A DNA stretch of 64,000 nt from Candidatus Brachybacter algidus (GTDB taxonomy: Bacteria; Bacteroidota; Bacteroidia; Chitinophagales; Saprospiraceae), in contig JADJSK010000007.1 in assembly GCA_016711705.1 (NCBI GenBank), positions 124,001-188,000 of the forward strand, written 5' to 3'. The position numbers were made by a program, and so were the translations under genes. This document shows positions 28,557 through 37,485 of the stretch, in pieces. Each line of letters opens with the position of its first letter. Positions within the stretch are counted from its first letter, which is position 1. Below the pieces are notes generated by a model, which had not been told where the DNA came from, did no database searches, and saw only the letters and a program-made list of their open reading frames with translations.

Positions 28557-29126
28557 TTACTCAATCTTTAGTGGTGGTCCGACAACTTGCATATCATGGT
28601 CAGCAAAAACTTTTGCAATTTCTTCTTTCGTTGGGGGAGCAGTCCATTTGTCGGTGACTTTAAAAAAAGCTTCCATTTTTCCGGCCGGAAGATAAGAAAC
28701 TATCATCTTGCCTCTTTCAGTCAATTGCAAGAATGCGTGCGGTACATTTCTAGGCAAAAAAATAGTATCTCCCGATTTCATTTGAAACCTTTCCTTACCT
28801 ACCTGAAATAAATAGTCTCCATCAATTATATAAAACCACTCATCCTGGAATGGGTGAATATGCATAGGAGGTCCTCCAAAGGGGGTGAGTCCTGTTTGTT
28901 CAAATACTGCTAAATCATTTTCAGTATCAAGACCTGAAATCTTTATGTCCAGGTTATTTAGGGTCACACCCTTCATTGTGTAGTGTTCTCCAAATCTTGC
29001 TTCACCTGCATCTACTTTAAATCCCTTTTTGGTCCTTATTGAAAGGCGATTTTTGAGCTTGGTAAAAATACTCAATGGAAAAAGAGCAAGCGCAGATAAT
29101 ATAAATGTCCCTCGTTTCATTTTCAA
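28557..29126 (-). CDS. Cupin-domain protein
   Basis: A 189-residue protein with an N-terminal hydrophobic, possibly Tat- or Sec-like anchor (MKRGTFILSALALFPLSIF) and one cupin barrel. Cupin motif 1 (MHIHPFQDEWFYIIDG: His89, His91, Glu96) and motif 2 (SGDTIFLPRNVPHAF: His130) provide a full metal-binding set, as in quercetin-dioxygenase-like cupins. The reaction is unknown. Confidence 0.85.
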   Translation of the reverse strand: MKMKRGTFILSALALFPLSIFTKLKNRLSIRTKKGFKVDAGEARFGEHYTMKGVTLNNLDIKISGLDTENDLAVFEQTGLTPFGGPPMHIHPFQDEWFYIIDGDYLFQVGKERFQMKSGDTIFLPRNVPHAFLQLTERGKMIVSYLPAGKMEAFFKVTDKWTAPPTKEEIAKVFADHDMQVVGPPLKIE

Positions 29127-29192
29127 ATTACTAATTTAATTTTCTCCAACATTTAACTTTTAGCACAGCTATATTTAGAGATAATATCAATT

Positions 29193-29807
29193 TTATGAAC
29201 CTTTTTTCATATGTTCGATTGCTCCGGAAGTTGATTTTTTATTCATCAATTTCAATATAAATTTCTTTAAAAAATTAGGTGGCATTTTGTAACCTTTTGA
29301 CATCCTTCGGCCCATATCAGCGTATTCATCTTTTGATGCCGGAGTAGTTCCAAGTCCATCAACATACCTGTTAAACATGCAAAATGCAGCAGCAATCAAA
29401 ACTGCATCATGAATTTCTTCATCTGAGGCCCCATTAAATTTTGCTACGTCAATATCTTCTTTGGTTACAAGTTTTCCACTTTTTTGAACCTTACCTGCAA
29501 TTTTCAATAGCTGCTTCATTTTGTCCGAAACATCACTGGTGTCAATGTTCTCTATTATGCAGCTAATAGTTTTTCCATCGTCCCCCAAATGTGCATTTGC
29601 AGCTGCAGAATGAGACAAATGACAAAACTCACATTCATTCAAATAAGAAACATAAGCACCTATCAATTCTCTTTCGCCTGAAGTAAGAGGCGACTTATCT
29701 ACCAATAGTGCGTGCGCCAGATTTGCCAAAGCATTACCTGTGCTATTTTTATAGAATAGAAGTTCTACGATACCCGGTTGATTTATTCCAGTATTAATAT
29801 GTGTCAT
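29193..29807 (-). CDS. Carboxymuconolactone decarboxylase/AhpD-like protein
   Basis: A 204-residue all-helical protein. The AhpD active-site pattern is present: Cys59-x-x-Cys62-x-x-x-His66 in ECEFCHLSHS, preceded by SGERELIGAYVSYLN. Such proteins are peroxidase-related thiol oxidoreductases. It lies 66 bases upstream of the cupin gene in the same direction, which suggests a joint transcript. Physiological substrate unknown. Confidence 0.85.
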   Translation of the reverse strand: MTHINTGINQPGIVELLFYKNSTGNALANLAHALLVDKSPLTSGERELIGAYVSYLNECEFCHLSHSAAANAHLGDDGKTISCIIENIDTSDVSDKMKQLLKIAGKVQKSGKLVTKEDIDVAKFNGASDEEIHDAVLIAAAFCMFNRYVDGLGTTPASKDEYADMGRRMSKGYKMPPNFLKKFILKLMNKKSTSGAIEHMKKGS

Positions 29808-29984
29808 AAATGTGCTGTTTTGATTTGTTAAAGTTTCAAATTTTATCTAACGTTTCGCTGCCATCAAAAGTGGGAGACTCTTAATTCAATACTTCAATAA
29901 AATTACTAAATTTTATTGAAGCATCAAACATTTCTTAATAGAGGAAGTTTTGAATTTTATTGTTGATTCATTTGTCAAAAATCC

Positions 29985-30497
29985 TTATTCATTTAATGAA
30001 TCTTTTACCTTTAGTGATTTAAATATAAAGTAAGTCAAAGGAATGAAAATCAATCCTATTATTAGCGGTAAAAACCATATACCAAGCCCTTCTGAATCTC
30101 CGTTTGCGTTTTGTATTGTCCTAAATGTAATAAGTCCTAACACCAAAACTACTATAAGCTTTAAATATCTAATTAGTCGAGTCGCATTAGTATATTGATT
30201 AAATGCGTTGTCTTCAGTTATTTTGGTTGGATAATTAAATACTTGAGGAAACTTATTTAATATGGTCATTCCAATAAACAAAATTGTTGCTATTATTGGC
30301 AAACTGAAAATAGTTGCTCTACCCCCGAATCTGTCGACTTTTCCTTGTCCATTATAATGAATCGGGATAGTTTCTGGTAAGTTTGAATAGTTTATAACGG
30401 TTAAAAACCAAATTGAAAAAAGCAAGAACCACCCAACGATCTCAAATATTTTGTCAGACGTTGTTTGTACTATTATTATTTTAGGTCTCTTTTCCAT
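29985..30497 (-). CDS. DUF1648-domain membrane protein
   Basis: A 170-residue protein with four transmembrane helices. The DUF1648 signature is seen after the first helix as NLPETIPIHYNGQGKVDRFG (residues 41-60), followed by SLPIIATILFIGM. The family includes SdpI-like immunity proteins, but this short form has only the DUF1648 domain and unknown function. It follows the Arr gene by 18 bases on the same strand. Confidence 0.8.
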   Translation of the reverse strand: MEKRPKIIIVQTTSDKIFEIVGWFLLFSIWFLTVINYSNLPETIPIHYNGQGKVDRFGGRATIFSLPIIATILFIGMTILNKFPQVFNYPTKITEDNAFNQYTNATRLIRYLKLIVVLVLGLITFRTIQNANGDSEGLGIWFLPLIIGLIFIPLTYFIFKSLKVKDSLNE

Positions 30498-30515
30498 AAT
30501 AAAATTACTTGCCTA

Positions 30516-30974
30516 TTATTCGTCATTTAACGAGTTAATTCCTTGTTCTTTCAGCTTTTTCAAGGCGTCTTTCATCCCCTGGACTTGCTCAACCTTATGT
30601 CCTTGCCACACTGTTACTTCTCCTACGACTCTAAATGGTTCTGTTGAACGATATGACATTGTTGGATTTCCTGGAAATTTTTTATCTGTCAAGTCCGGGT
30701 CGTTTTCAATTAATCCTGTTGGTTCAACTAAATAAATTCTTTCTCTCCCTTCCCCAACCGCAAGTTCAGCCCCCCAAATAGCAGGATCTAATGTTGCTGC
30801 CAGAAATATATACTTTGAATTTTTTCTTTGTCCGAAGTTTGAGTTGTAACCTGGAACAATAAATTCGCCAAGTCTCAAATCTGCCTTAGTTCCATGAAAA
30901 TAGGTTTGAACAAATGGAGTTGCATTTGCATTCATTTCTTTTTCTTCCTTATTTGCGTCTAATTTATGCTTCAT
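30516..30974 (-). CDS. arr: Rifampin ADP-ribosyltransferase
   Basis: A 152-residue protein closely matching the Arr family, which inactivates rifamycins by transferring ADP-ribose from NAD+ to the antibiotic. Family words occur in order: FHGTKADL (His27 for NAD binding), FIVPGYNSNFGQRK, KYIFLAATLDPAIWGAELA (Tyr55), RIYLVEPTGLIENDPDLTDKKF and VVGEVTVWQGHK. Only 13 residues precede the second Met (30935), which may be the true start. It is an intrinsic-type, chromosome-embedded copy with no integron or transposon at its borders. Resistance itself is inferred from the family. Confidence 0.9.
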   Translation of the reverse strand: MKHKLDANKEEKEMNANATPFVQTYFHGTKADLRLGEFIVPGYNSNFGQRKNSKYIFLAATLDPAIWGAELAVGEGRERIYLVEPTGLIENDPDLTDKKFPGNPTMSYRSTEPFRVVGEVTVWQGHKVEQVQGMKDALKKLKEQGINSLNDE

Positions 30975-30996
30975 TTTCTCTCAATTTTTTTGGAGG

Positions 30997-31188
30997 TTAT
31001 ATTTTAAATGGCTTGCCAATACCTGCTTCTATAAAGGATGTCAAACTATCAGTGAAGAAACTTGGCCCTTCATCATTTCATATTCCTTAAAACATTTCTG
31101 TCCACCATTTTGGTATAGAGCTTGTCAATGCTTCATAAATACATTCTCCTGTTTCTTGAAATGTGATCGTTTTTCTAAAGTTGTTCAT
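30997..31188 (-). pseudogene. Remnant of an SRPBCC (AHSA1-like) gene
   Basis: On the minus strand an ATG at 31188 starts MNNFRKTITFQETGECIYEALTSSIPKWWTEMF, the N-terminus of an SRPBCC-type protein, and ends in a stop after 33 codons. A second piece immediately downstream, ending at 30997, encodes the matching C-terminus (DEGPSFFTDSL, then GIGKPF). The whole middle of the gene, about 75-85 codons, is missing. It is a decayed relative of the intact SRPBCC gene at 31345-31848. Confidence 0.7.
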
Positions 31189-31344
31189 AATTTAACCTTA
31201 AGATTGTTTTAGTTTAATTGGGGTTGATTTGCAATGACAATTAAAAATTATGCATCCATGATGAATGGACATTCAATGAATTGTCAGCCTGAGCGAAAGT
31301 ACAGTAAACGAACAAATATTTAATGCCTTACATTTCAGCCCTCA

Positions 31345-31848
31345 TCATTTTTTATTTTGATAAGATATTAATACATCTGTCAATTCATTTAATGTCATAG
31401 TGAAACCTTCTTTGAAGCCCATTTCTATCATTTTTTCCATTCTCTCGAGAGATTCATTGTAAATAGAAATACTAACTTTCGTTATTCCATTTACTTCATT
31501 AAAATTTAAATCCCAATCAGAACCTGGCAAATGAGGATTTTCATCTTTATCTGCAAAAACACTTAAAAATTTGAAATTGGTTTTTGGAGTGATGGCAGTG
31601 TACTGTTGAAGTTGCCACATCTCTTGTCCTTCAGGACTAACCATTGCATAAAATCTACGTCCACCAACCTTGAATTCCATTACTTTCGTTTTTGATTCGA
31701 ATGGTTTAGGAGCCCACCATTGATCAAGAATTTCTTGTCGAGTGAATGCGTCCCAAACAAGTGAAAGTTCCGCTGAAAATTCTTTGCTTATTAAGACTGT
31801 ATTTGTTGATTTGTCAACAGTGAAGTTGAATAATAAATTGCTGCTCAT
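31345..31848 (-). CDS. SRPBCC/AHSA1-family protein
   Basis: A 167-residue START/Bet v 1-fold protein. It opens with FTVDKSTNTVLISKEFSAELSLVWDAFT and has QWWAPKPFESKT, FKVGGRRFYAMVSPEG and the C-terminal amphipathic helix EGFTMTLNELTDVLI, all typical of the AHSA1-like branch. The fold binds hydrophobic ligands; these stress-related small proteins have no fixed enzymatic role. It is translated right after the ArsR-family gene (2-base gap), the standard pairing. Confidence 0.85.
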   Translation of the reverse strand: MSSNLLFNFTVDKSTNTVLISKEFSAELSLVWDAFTRQEILDQWWAPKPFESKTKVMEFKVGGRRFYAMVSPEGQEMWQLQQYTAITPKTNFKFLSVFADKDENPHLPGSDWDLNFNEVNGITKVSISIYNESLERMEKMIEMGFKEGFTMTLNELTDVLISYQNKK

Positions 31849-31850
31849 CT

Positions 31851-32165
31851 TTAATTTTTTTTAATTGTTGCTAATAAATTGTCTAATTGATTAAATCGGT
31901 CTTCCCAAATTGTTCTGTATTGTTCAAGCCAGTTGTCTATCTCTTTCATTTTGTTGATTTCAAGACTATAATGAATCTCTCTTCCTTGTTGATCTTGCTT
32001 TACAAGTTCACATTCTGTCAAAACGCGTAAATGTTTGGACACGGCTTGTCGTGTCATATTGAAGTTTTCGGCAATTGCATTTGGTGTCATTGCCTGCAAT
32101 GCTATTAAGGCTATTATAGCCCGTCTTGTCGGGTCCGCAATTGCTTGAAAAATGTCTCGTCTCAT
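31851..32165 (-). CDS. ArsR-family winged-helix regulator
   Basis: A 104-residue repressor. It begins RRDIFQAIADPTRRAIIALIA and has the recognition helix MTRQAVSKHLRVLTECELV and the wing VKQDQQGREIHYSLE. No metal-binding cysteine pair is visible, so it belongs to the non-metal subgroup that accompanies SRPBCC proteins. A 20-bp palindrome overlapping the promoter 32 bases upstream suggests autoregulation. Confidence 0.9.
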   Translation of the reverse strand: MRRDIFQAIADPTRRAIIALIALQAMTPNAIAENFNMTRQAVSKHLRVLTECELVKQDQQGREIHYSLEINKMKEIDNWLEQYRTIWEDRFNQLDNLLATIKKN

Positions 32166-32196
32166 TTGTCTATAATTTTATATGTGAAACCTTCTG

Positions 32197-32232
32197 GTTG
32201 CAAATATATGTGCAACTGAACAGTTTCGCAAA
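32197..32232 (-). promoter_or_regulatory. Bacteroidota-type promoter with overlapping operator
   Basis: On the minus strand, TTTG (32229-32232) is followed after 20 bases by TATATTTG (32201-32208), a match to the sigma-ABfr-type consensus TTTG-N17-23-TAnnTTTG. A 20-bp palindrome, GTTGCAAATATATGTGCAAC (32197-32216, 9 of 10 paired positions), covers the -7 element and is the likely ArsR operator. Confidence 0.75.
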
Positions 32233-32489
32233 TTTTTTCTTATATTTTTTTCGAAAATTTTAAAATTCTAGTGGGAGATTACTTCTTTGTGGTTTCTCTA
32301 AGTTTGTCCGCAGCGTTAATATATATTTTGTTAGGCGTTTAAGCATTTAATTCATGAAATCCAAACTAATTAGTCGATCCGTATTAATCGCATAATTAAC
32401 AGGATATCAGCAAAATACATTAAATAAAGCCATAAAAAGGTGCACAAAATATGCAAGAAAATCCTTAACTTGAAGGTAAAAACTTGCAA
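32233..32489. other. Non-coding gap upstream of the ArsR operon
   Basis: AT-rich sequence without a gene; it contains the region upstream of the ArsR promoter and runs into the IS remnant from about 32490. Confidence 0.4.
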
Positions 32490-33310
32490 TTACGGTGGGA
32501 AAATTGCCAACCTAGACCAAAGAGATTTATTTCAACCACAGCTTCCAGATTTTATCAACTTGGAACACTAACCGGTAAAATTGGGTAATTCATTTCCTTG
32601 GAATAAAATCGAAGAAAAACTCAGTGTACACTATTCTCATATCGGCCAGCCGTCCATGCCCATTAGGTTAATAGTTTGTTGTATGTTGTTAAAACATCTA
32701 CATAATTTGGGAGATGAGACACTGGCACTTGCCTGGGTGCGCGATCCATACATGCAGTATTTTTGTGGATATGCTAATTTTCAGCATGTCTTCCCATGTA
32801 ATCAGAGTGACTTTGTTCATTTCAGAACGCGCATAGGTGAACAAGGAATGCATGACATCCTTACGATGACAGTATAGTTGCATAGAAAAGATACAAAAAG
32901 CAAAATTGTTATGTCTGACACTGCGGTTCAACAAAACAATATAACCTTCCCGACTGATGCAAAACTTGCGAAGAAAATAATATACAAGTGTAATAAAATC
33001 GCAGAAAAAAATCAGTAAAGCAAATGCAGCGATATACGCGCAAGCGTAAAGAATTGGTGTGAGCGAGTTTCAATGGAAATCATCCAAGGCGGTAAAAAAA
33101 AATAAAGCAATATTGAAATTAAAAAGAATAGCTGGCAGACTAATCATGGAATTAGAACGTGGATTAAGTGAGGCATTAGGAACCCAACGAGAGGATCTGG
33201 AAATGTTCAAGAAAGTATTAAACCAGCAAAGAGGAGACAAGAATAAAATTTACAGCCTACACAAATCTTATACAGCTTGCATAGCCAAAGGAAAGGGAGG
33301 AATACGCTAA
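32490..33310 (+). pseudogene. Decayed IS5-type transposase
   Basis: Plus-strand pieces read as a typical IS5-family transposase: RDLFQPQLPDFINLEH before an in-frame stop at 32569, then LGNSFPWNKIEEKLSVHYS, IGQPSMPIRLIVCCMLLKHL, WVRDPYMQYFCGY and FVHFRTRIGEQG (to 32877), then NITFPTDAKLAKKIIYKCNKIAEKN (about 32938) and KKNKAILKLKRIAGRLIMELERG (33100-33310). At least two frame changes and a nonsense codon separate them, and the catalytic C-terminal third is absent. No terminal inverted repeats were identified. It is a dead IS copy. Confidence 0.8.
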
Positions 33311-33548
33311 ATTTTGAATTAATTTTCAATTTTATCTTTCCCAATTCTCAGAAAATGAATTTAGCTTAAATTAAGATCGACTAAATATCTAAATCTTAAT
33401 GCAATTGATAAAAATTTAATCAATCTAATATTTTACCGACGGTTTTAACAGACGGGCCTCACAATTCCCCACTTCCCACTTTAGTTGCTTGGTAAGGTGT
33501 TCGACCTAACTGCTTTAACTATTTCAATAATTTAGGTAATATAAGGTT

Positions 33549-34760
33549 CTATATCGTCACCTGATTCTTTAAGAGATCTTCCAGCACATCCCTTCTTCTG
33601 ATCAACCTTGCCTTGCCGCCTTCTGTCATTACTTCAGCAGGTTTAAATCTTGCATTATAATTCATCGACATCTCAAAGCCATAAGCTCCTGCATTATAGA
33701 AAACTAGATAATCTCCTTCAGAGATCTTTGGCAGCATGCGATTTTCGGCAAAAGTATCTGTCTCGCAAAGATTGCCGACTATGTGGTAAGGAAGTTTATC
33801 ATCATTTTCATTGCTCAAATTGCCGATACGATGATATGCCCCATAGAGCATGGGTCGAATAAGATGATTGAATCCGGTATCTAAACAAACAAAAGTAGTA
33901 GCGGCAGTATCATGGATGACGTTGACTCTGGCTATTAAATAACCGCATTTACTCACAAGAAATTTTCCCGGTTCAAACCATATCTGATATGACTCACCAT
34001 TTTTTCTTTTGTATTTTGAAAACAAAGCTGTCAACCTTAAAGATAGTTGATTGATATCCGTCTCTTGATCGTGCAAGTCGTATGGCACTTTTAATCCGCC
34101 ACCTAGATCTATGAATTCAATATTTGGAAACTTTGCTATGAAGTCCATCATCACCTCTACTTCACGGATATAAACACCCAAATCATTAATATCACTGCCA
34201 GAATGAATATGCAATCCATTGATATTAATATTAAACTCGTTCATGAGGACGATGATGTCATCAATCTGCTCTATCGGAATTCCAAACTTGCTATTTTCAT
34301 GGCCTGTAGCTATATTTATATTGCCTCCTGCCATGATGTTAGGCCTTAATCTTACACTTGCAGGATATGTATTTCCATACTTTTTTCCAAATTTCTTTAA
34401 AGTGGAAAGGTTATCAATATTGACATGAACACCTATGCTGACTGCTTCTGCCAATTCCTCAAAAAGTACTCCATTACTGGTAAAAATGATCTGATCAGGA
34501 ACAAACCCTGACATGATGGCGAGGTGGATCTCATTGATTGAACTGCAGTCTATATTTGCCCCTAGTTGTTTGACATGTTTCAATACATTAATATTGGTCA
34601 ATGCTTTACAGGCATAGAAAAAAGTAGTGTTGCCACCCTTGAATGCATTCGTCAGTTTCTTATACTGCTCAGTGATGCTGTCTGCATTATAGATGTATAA
34701 TGGTGTACCAAATTGTTGTGCGGTGTTGAGTAATATTTGACTGTCAAGTTCTGAGTCCAT
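33549..34760 (-). CDS. lysA: Diaminopimelate decarboxylase
   Basis: A 403-residue PLP-dependent fold-III decarboxylase that converts meso-diaminopimelate to lysine. The PLP lysine is Lys52 in FFYACKALTN; further marks are HIHSGSD (about 192), the PLP-phosphate loop DLGGGLKVPY, WFEPGKFLV, the substrate-side GNLCETDTFAENR and the C-terminal GAYGFEMSMNYNARFKPAEV. It ends about 240 bases from the IS remnant. It stands alone, as lysA often does in Bacteroidota. Length fits the family. Confidence 0.92.
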   Translation of the reverse strand: MDSELDSQILLNTAQQFGTPLYIYNADSITEQYKKLTNAFKGGNTTFFYACKALTNINVLKHVKQLGANIDCSSINEIHLAIMSGFVPDQIIFTSNGVLFEELAEAVSIGVHVNIDNLSTLKKFGKKYGNTYPASVRLRPNIMAGGNINIATGHENSKFGIPIEQIDDIIVLMNEFNININGLHIHSGSDINDLGVYIREVEVMMDFIAKFPNIEFIDLGGGLKVPYDLHDQETDINQLSLRLTALFSKYKRKNGESYQIWFEPGKFLVSKCGYLIARVNVIHDTAATTFVCLDTGFNHLIRPMLYGAYHRIGNLSNENDDKLPYHIVGNLCETDTFAENRMLPKISEGDYLVFYNAGAYGFEMSMNYNARFKPAEVMTEGGKARLIRRRDVLEDLLKNQVTI

Positions 34761-35159
34761 GTAAATAATAAAATTTTATTTGATGAAAATATTGAAATTG
34801 TAAAAATAGAGATACGAAGCTAAATCAAATAAAATTCTACCTCACTCATTCTATTTAAATTTCTTCATTTGTTAAACAAGACCATCAGTATTAGATTATT
34901 AATTTCAAATTATTCTTATTTAACTAATCATAAAACATTGTTAATGAATTATTTGTAAAAAATAAAAAGTATGAACATCAAAGACTCCCCCTTGGCCCCC
35001 TCTTGCAGAAGGGGATATTGTGCTAGTCGACATTTTATATATCACATTTTACCTTATCAAGTTATAATTTTGATTTTGGAAGCAAAGCACTACATGTGAA
35101 CTAACTTCTGACCACTGACTTCTGACTTCTGACTTCAAATTTCTAATTTCTAATTTTTT
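34761..35159. other. Intergenic region with low-complexity repeats
   Basis: No gene is seen. A C/G-rich motif (CTCCCCCTTGGCCCCC, about 34985-35000) of the kind scattered in related genomes is followed at 35102-35157 by tandem TTCTGAC words passing into TTCTAAT words. The lysA promoter side lies at the left end. Confidence 0.4.
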
Positions 35160-36404
35160 TTAAACCACCTTTCCCTTCAGTATCACCTTCGAAATAGGAG
35201 GATGCCCATAAGCATATGGAAAGTATGCCAGAGAAGGCATTGGTTCTGTTATAATTAAATTAGCGAGTTTGCCGGGAGTAATGCTCCCAACTTCAGAAGT
35301 AAGTTCCATAGCCGCTGCACCGTTGATCGTAGCGGCATTTATGGCTTCTTCAGGGGTCATCTTCATTTTAATACATGCCAGCGAAACGACCATGTTCATA
35401 TTGCCGGAAGGTGCCGTCCCCGGATTAAAATCAGATGCCAAAGCCAGTTTTGCATTTGCATTGATCATATTTCTAGCTTGTGGAAAAGGTATGCCAAGAA
35501 AGAAAGCACACCCTGGAAGCATGGTTCCAATTGTTTCAGAATTGGCCAAAACAGAAATAGATGCCTCATCCATTTCTTCAAGATGATCGACGCTTATAGC
35601 GTGATGAGCTACTCCTACCTGCACCCCACCTGAAACGGCAAGTTCATTGGCGTGGATCTTTGGCTTCAAGCCGTATCTTGCCCCTGCTTCCATCACCCTT
35701 GCAGTTTGTTCTGGTGTAAAAAATCCCTTATCACAAAATGCATCTACATATTCAGCCAGACCTTCTCCTGCGATGTAAGGCAACATTTGATTGATGATCA
35801 GATCTATGTATCCTTCATGATCATTTCTATATTCTGCAGGAAAGGCATGAGCTCCAAGAAAAGTCGCCTTGACTGGAATTTCATCTAATTCTTTCAAGCG
35901 ACGGATGACGCGGAGCATTTTTACTTCGCTATCAAAGTCAAGTCCATATCCACTTTTTATTTCGATGGCACCGGTGCCCATTTTTTGAACTTGCTGAAAA
36001 CGCTGGTAACTGACATCATAGAGTTCAGACTCGTCCATATTCCTCAGGACATTAGCAGAATTTAAAATACCTCCACCAGCTGCAGCGATTTCTTCATAAG
36101 TACTTCCATGGAGACGCATTTCGAATTCTTTCTCTCTACTTGTTGCATGCACCAGATGTGTATGAGAGTCACACCAAGCAGGAAAAACATGACCTCCACG
36201 TGCATCTATGACAGGCATATGATGATCAGGATGAAGGTCCTCCATTTGACCAAAGGAGGCGATCTTCCCATCACGGCTTATTAAAAATGCATTTGATATT
36301 GAAGGTAGTTTACCTAAATCACGCCCTCTTAAAGCATTTATTGGGGATATATCATAAGTACCCCAAAGATGCCCGATATTAGTAATACAGAGCTGTTCCG
36401 ACAT
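35160..36404 (-). CDS. hutI: Imidazolonepropionase
   Basis: A 414-residue amidohydrolase of histidine degradation, hydrolysing 4-imidazolone-5-propionate to formiminoglutamate. Metal ligands occur in CDSHTHLVHA (His-x-His), KIHANELAVSGG and DHLEEM, and Asp in ASDFNPGTAP; the substrate loop TYEEIAAAGGGILNSA is typical of HutI. No other hut genes are visible in the window. Its start codon overlaps the stop of the SPOR-domain gene in TAATG, so the two are translationally coupled. Confidence 0.92.
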   Translation of the reverse strand: MSEQLCITNIGHLWGTYDISPINALRGRDLGKLPSISNAFLISRDGKIASFGQMEDLHPDHHMPVIDARGGHVFPAWCDSHTHLVHATSREKEFEMRLHGSTYEEIAAAGGGILNSANVLRNMDESELYDVSYQRFQQVQKMGTGAIEIKSGYGLDFDSEVKMLRVIRRLKELDEIPVKATFLGAHAFPAEYRNDHEGYIDLIINQMLPYIAGEGLAEYVDAFCDKGFFTPEQTARVMEAGARYGLKPKIHANELAVSGGVQVGVAHHAISVDHLEEMDEASISVLANSETIGTMLPGCAFFLGIPFPQARNMINANAKLALASDFNPGTAPSGNMNMVVSLACIKMKMTPEEAINAATINGAAAMELTSEVGSITPGKLANLIITEPMPSLAYFPYAYGHPPISKVILKGKVV

Positions 36405-37366
36405 TAATTGATTACTTTGATAAAGGACTGAATTCCTGCACCTGAAAGTCTGGCTATTAGATCACGTGCTTCAGTTTCTGAGACAAATTTCCCGGCGATT
36501 ACCTTGTAAATGATTTTATCTCCTTGATCTATTTTCTCTATACTGCCCTTTCCTCCATTACTATTTATCTTTCCCACTAGTGCTTTAGCACTCGCTTCTG
36601 CGCCGAAAACACCTGCTTGGACCAACCACTTTGCATTGGCTACTTCTTCAGTTTTCACAGTTCTTGTTGCAACCACTTCTTCTTTCTCGGCAACAATTGT
36701 TTTCTTTGTTTCTGGCTCAATTGAAGACTTGGTGGTAGTTTGTGTTTGCACTATTTTTGTCTCTTCTTTAACAACTGTTGGTTTTACCGCTGGTTTAACT
36801 GGTGCTGTTGTTACCACATTGGTCGCATCTGCAGATTCTTCTATTTCATCTTTTTGTACTATTATAGGATCTTCCTCTACGATTCCTTTATAACCCTGCC
36901 ATTCCCGGACTTCGATTTCGAATTGTGGATCAGACTGGTCAACTGATTTTCCCGCATTGCCAGGGAGGCTGTAGAATTGAAGAAATTCAGCCATCTTAGC
37001 TTTTGAAAGTCCATGATTGACCGATGCAATTAGTTTGCCATCATTTCCAACAAGTGCGACAGCTGGTACTTTGTTTAACTGCCACCTCTTCATAAGGATT
37101 TTTCCATCAAAGTCTTTTGCATTGGATGCAACACCTACGTAGTTTTGATTGATTTGTTTCTTAACATTTACATCTTCAAAACATATTGTATTTGTATATG
37201 CCGATGCCCTATTATTATCCTCAGAGAAGACTACTGCGCAGATTTTTTTACTTTGTTTCGCCTTTTCCATTGCATCCAGATAATTACCTTCAAAGTTGGA
37301 AGGTTTTTGTGCATATAATGTGCTGCTAACAAATAAGGTGAAAAGGATCATTTTGAATAAGTGCAT
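36404..37366 (-). CDS. Exported thioredoxin-fold protein with C-terminal SPOR domain
   Basis: A 320-residue protein with a signal peptide (ends TLYAQ). Residues about 25-140 look like a thioredoxin fold (KKICAVVFSEDNN, RWQLNKVPAVALVGNDGKLI), but the expected CxxC is missing, so it is not a disulfide reductase. A long low-complexity Thr/Val/Glu linker (about 165-240) leads to a SPOR domain (KWLVQAGVFGAEASAKALVGKI to RLSGAGIQSFIKVIN), which binds denuded peptidoglycan at the septum. It precedes hutI with a one-base overlap. Confidence 0.8.
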   Translation of the reverse strand: MHLFKMILFTLFVSSTLYAQKPSNFEGNYLDAMEKAKQSKKICAVVFSEDNNRASAYTNTICFEDVNVKKQINQNYVGVASNAKDFDGKILMKRWQLNKVPAVALVGNDGKLIASVNHGLSKAKMAEFLQFYSLPGNAGKSVDQSDPQFEIEVREWQGYKGIVEEDPIIVQKDEIEESADATNVVTTAPVKPAVKPTVVKEETKIVQTQTTTKSSIEPETKKTIVAEKEEVVATRTVKTEEVANAKWLVQAGVFGAEASAKALVGKINSNGGKGSIEKIDQGDKIIYKVIAGKFVSETEARDLIARLSGAGIQSFIKVIN

Positions 37367-37485
37367 ATGATTAATTTTTAAGAGTAAATACTTAAAGGAA
37401 AATGCAAATATAATATCTGAAAACTTAAATCAAGCAAAAGATACAAACAAATTAAAATAATAAATAATATATATAGTTCGCCTAA

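Noticed and set aside
30516..32165. Resistance island or integron around arr
   Set aside because: No integrase, attC-like site or flanking repeats; neighbours are ordinary stress-type genes.
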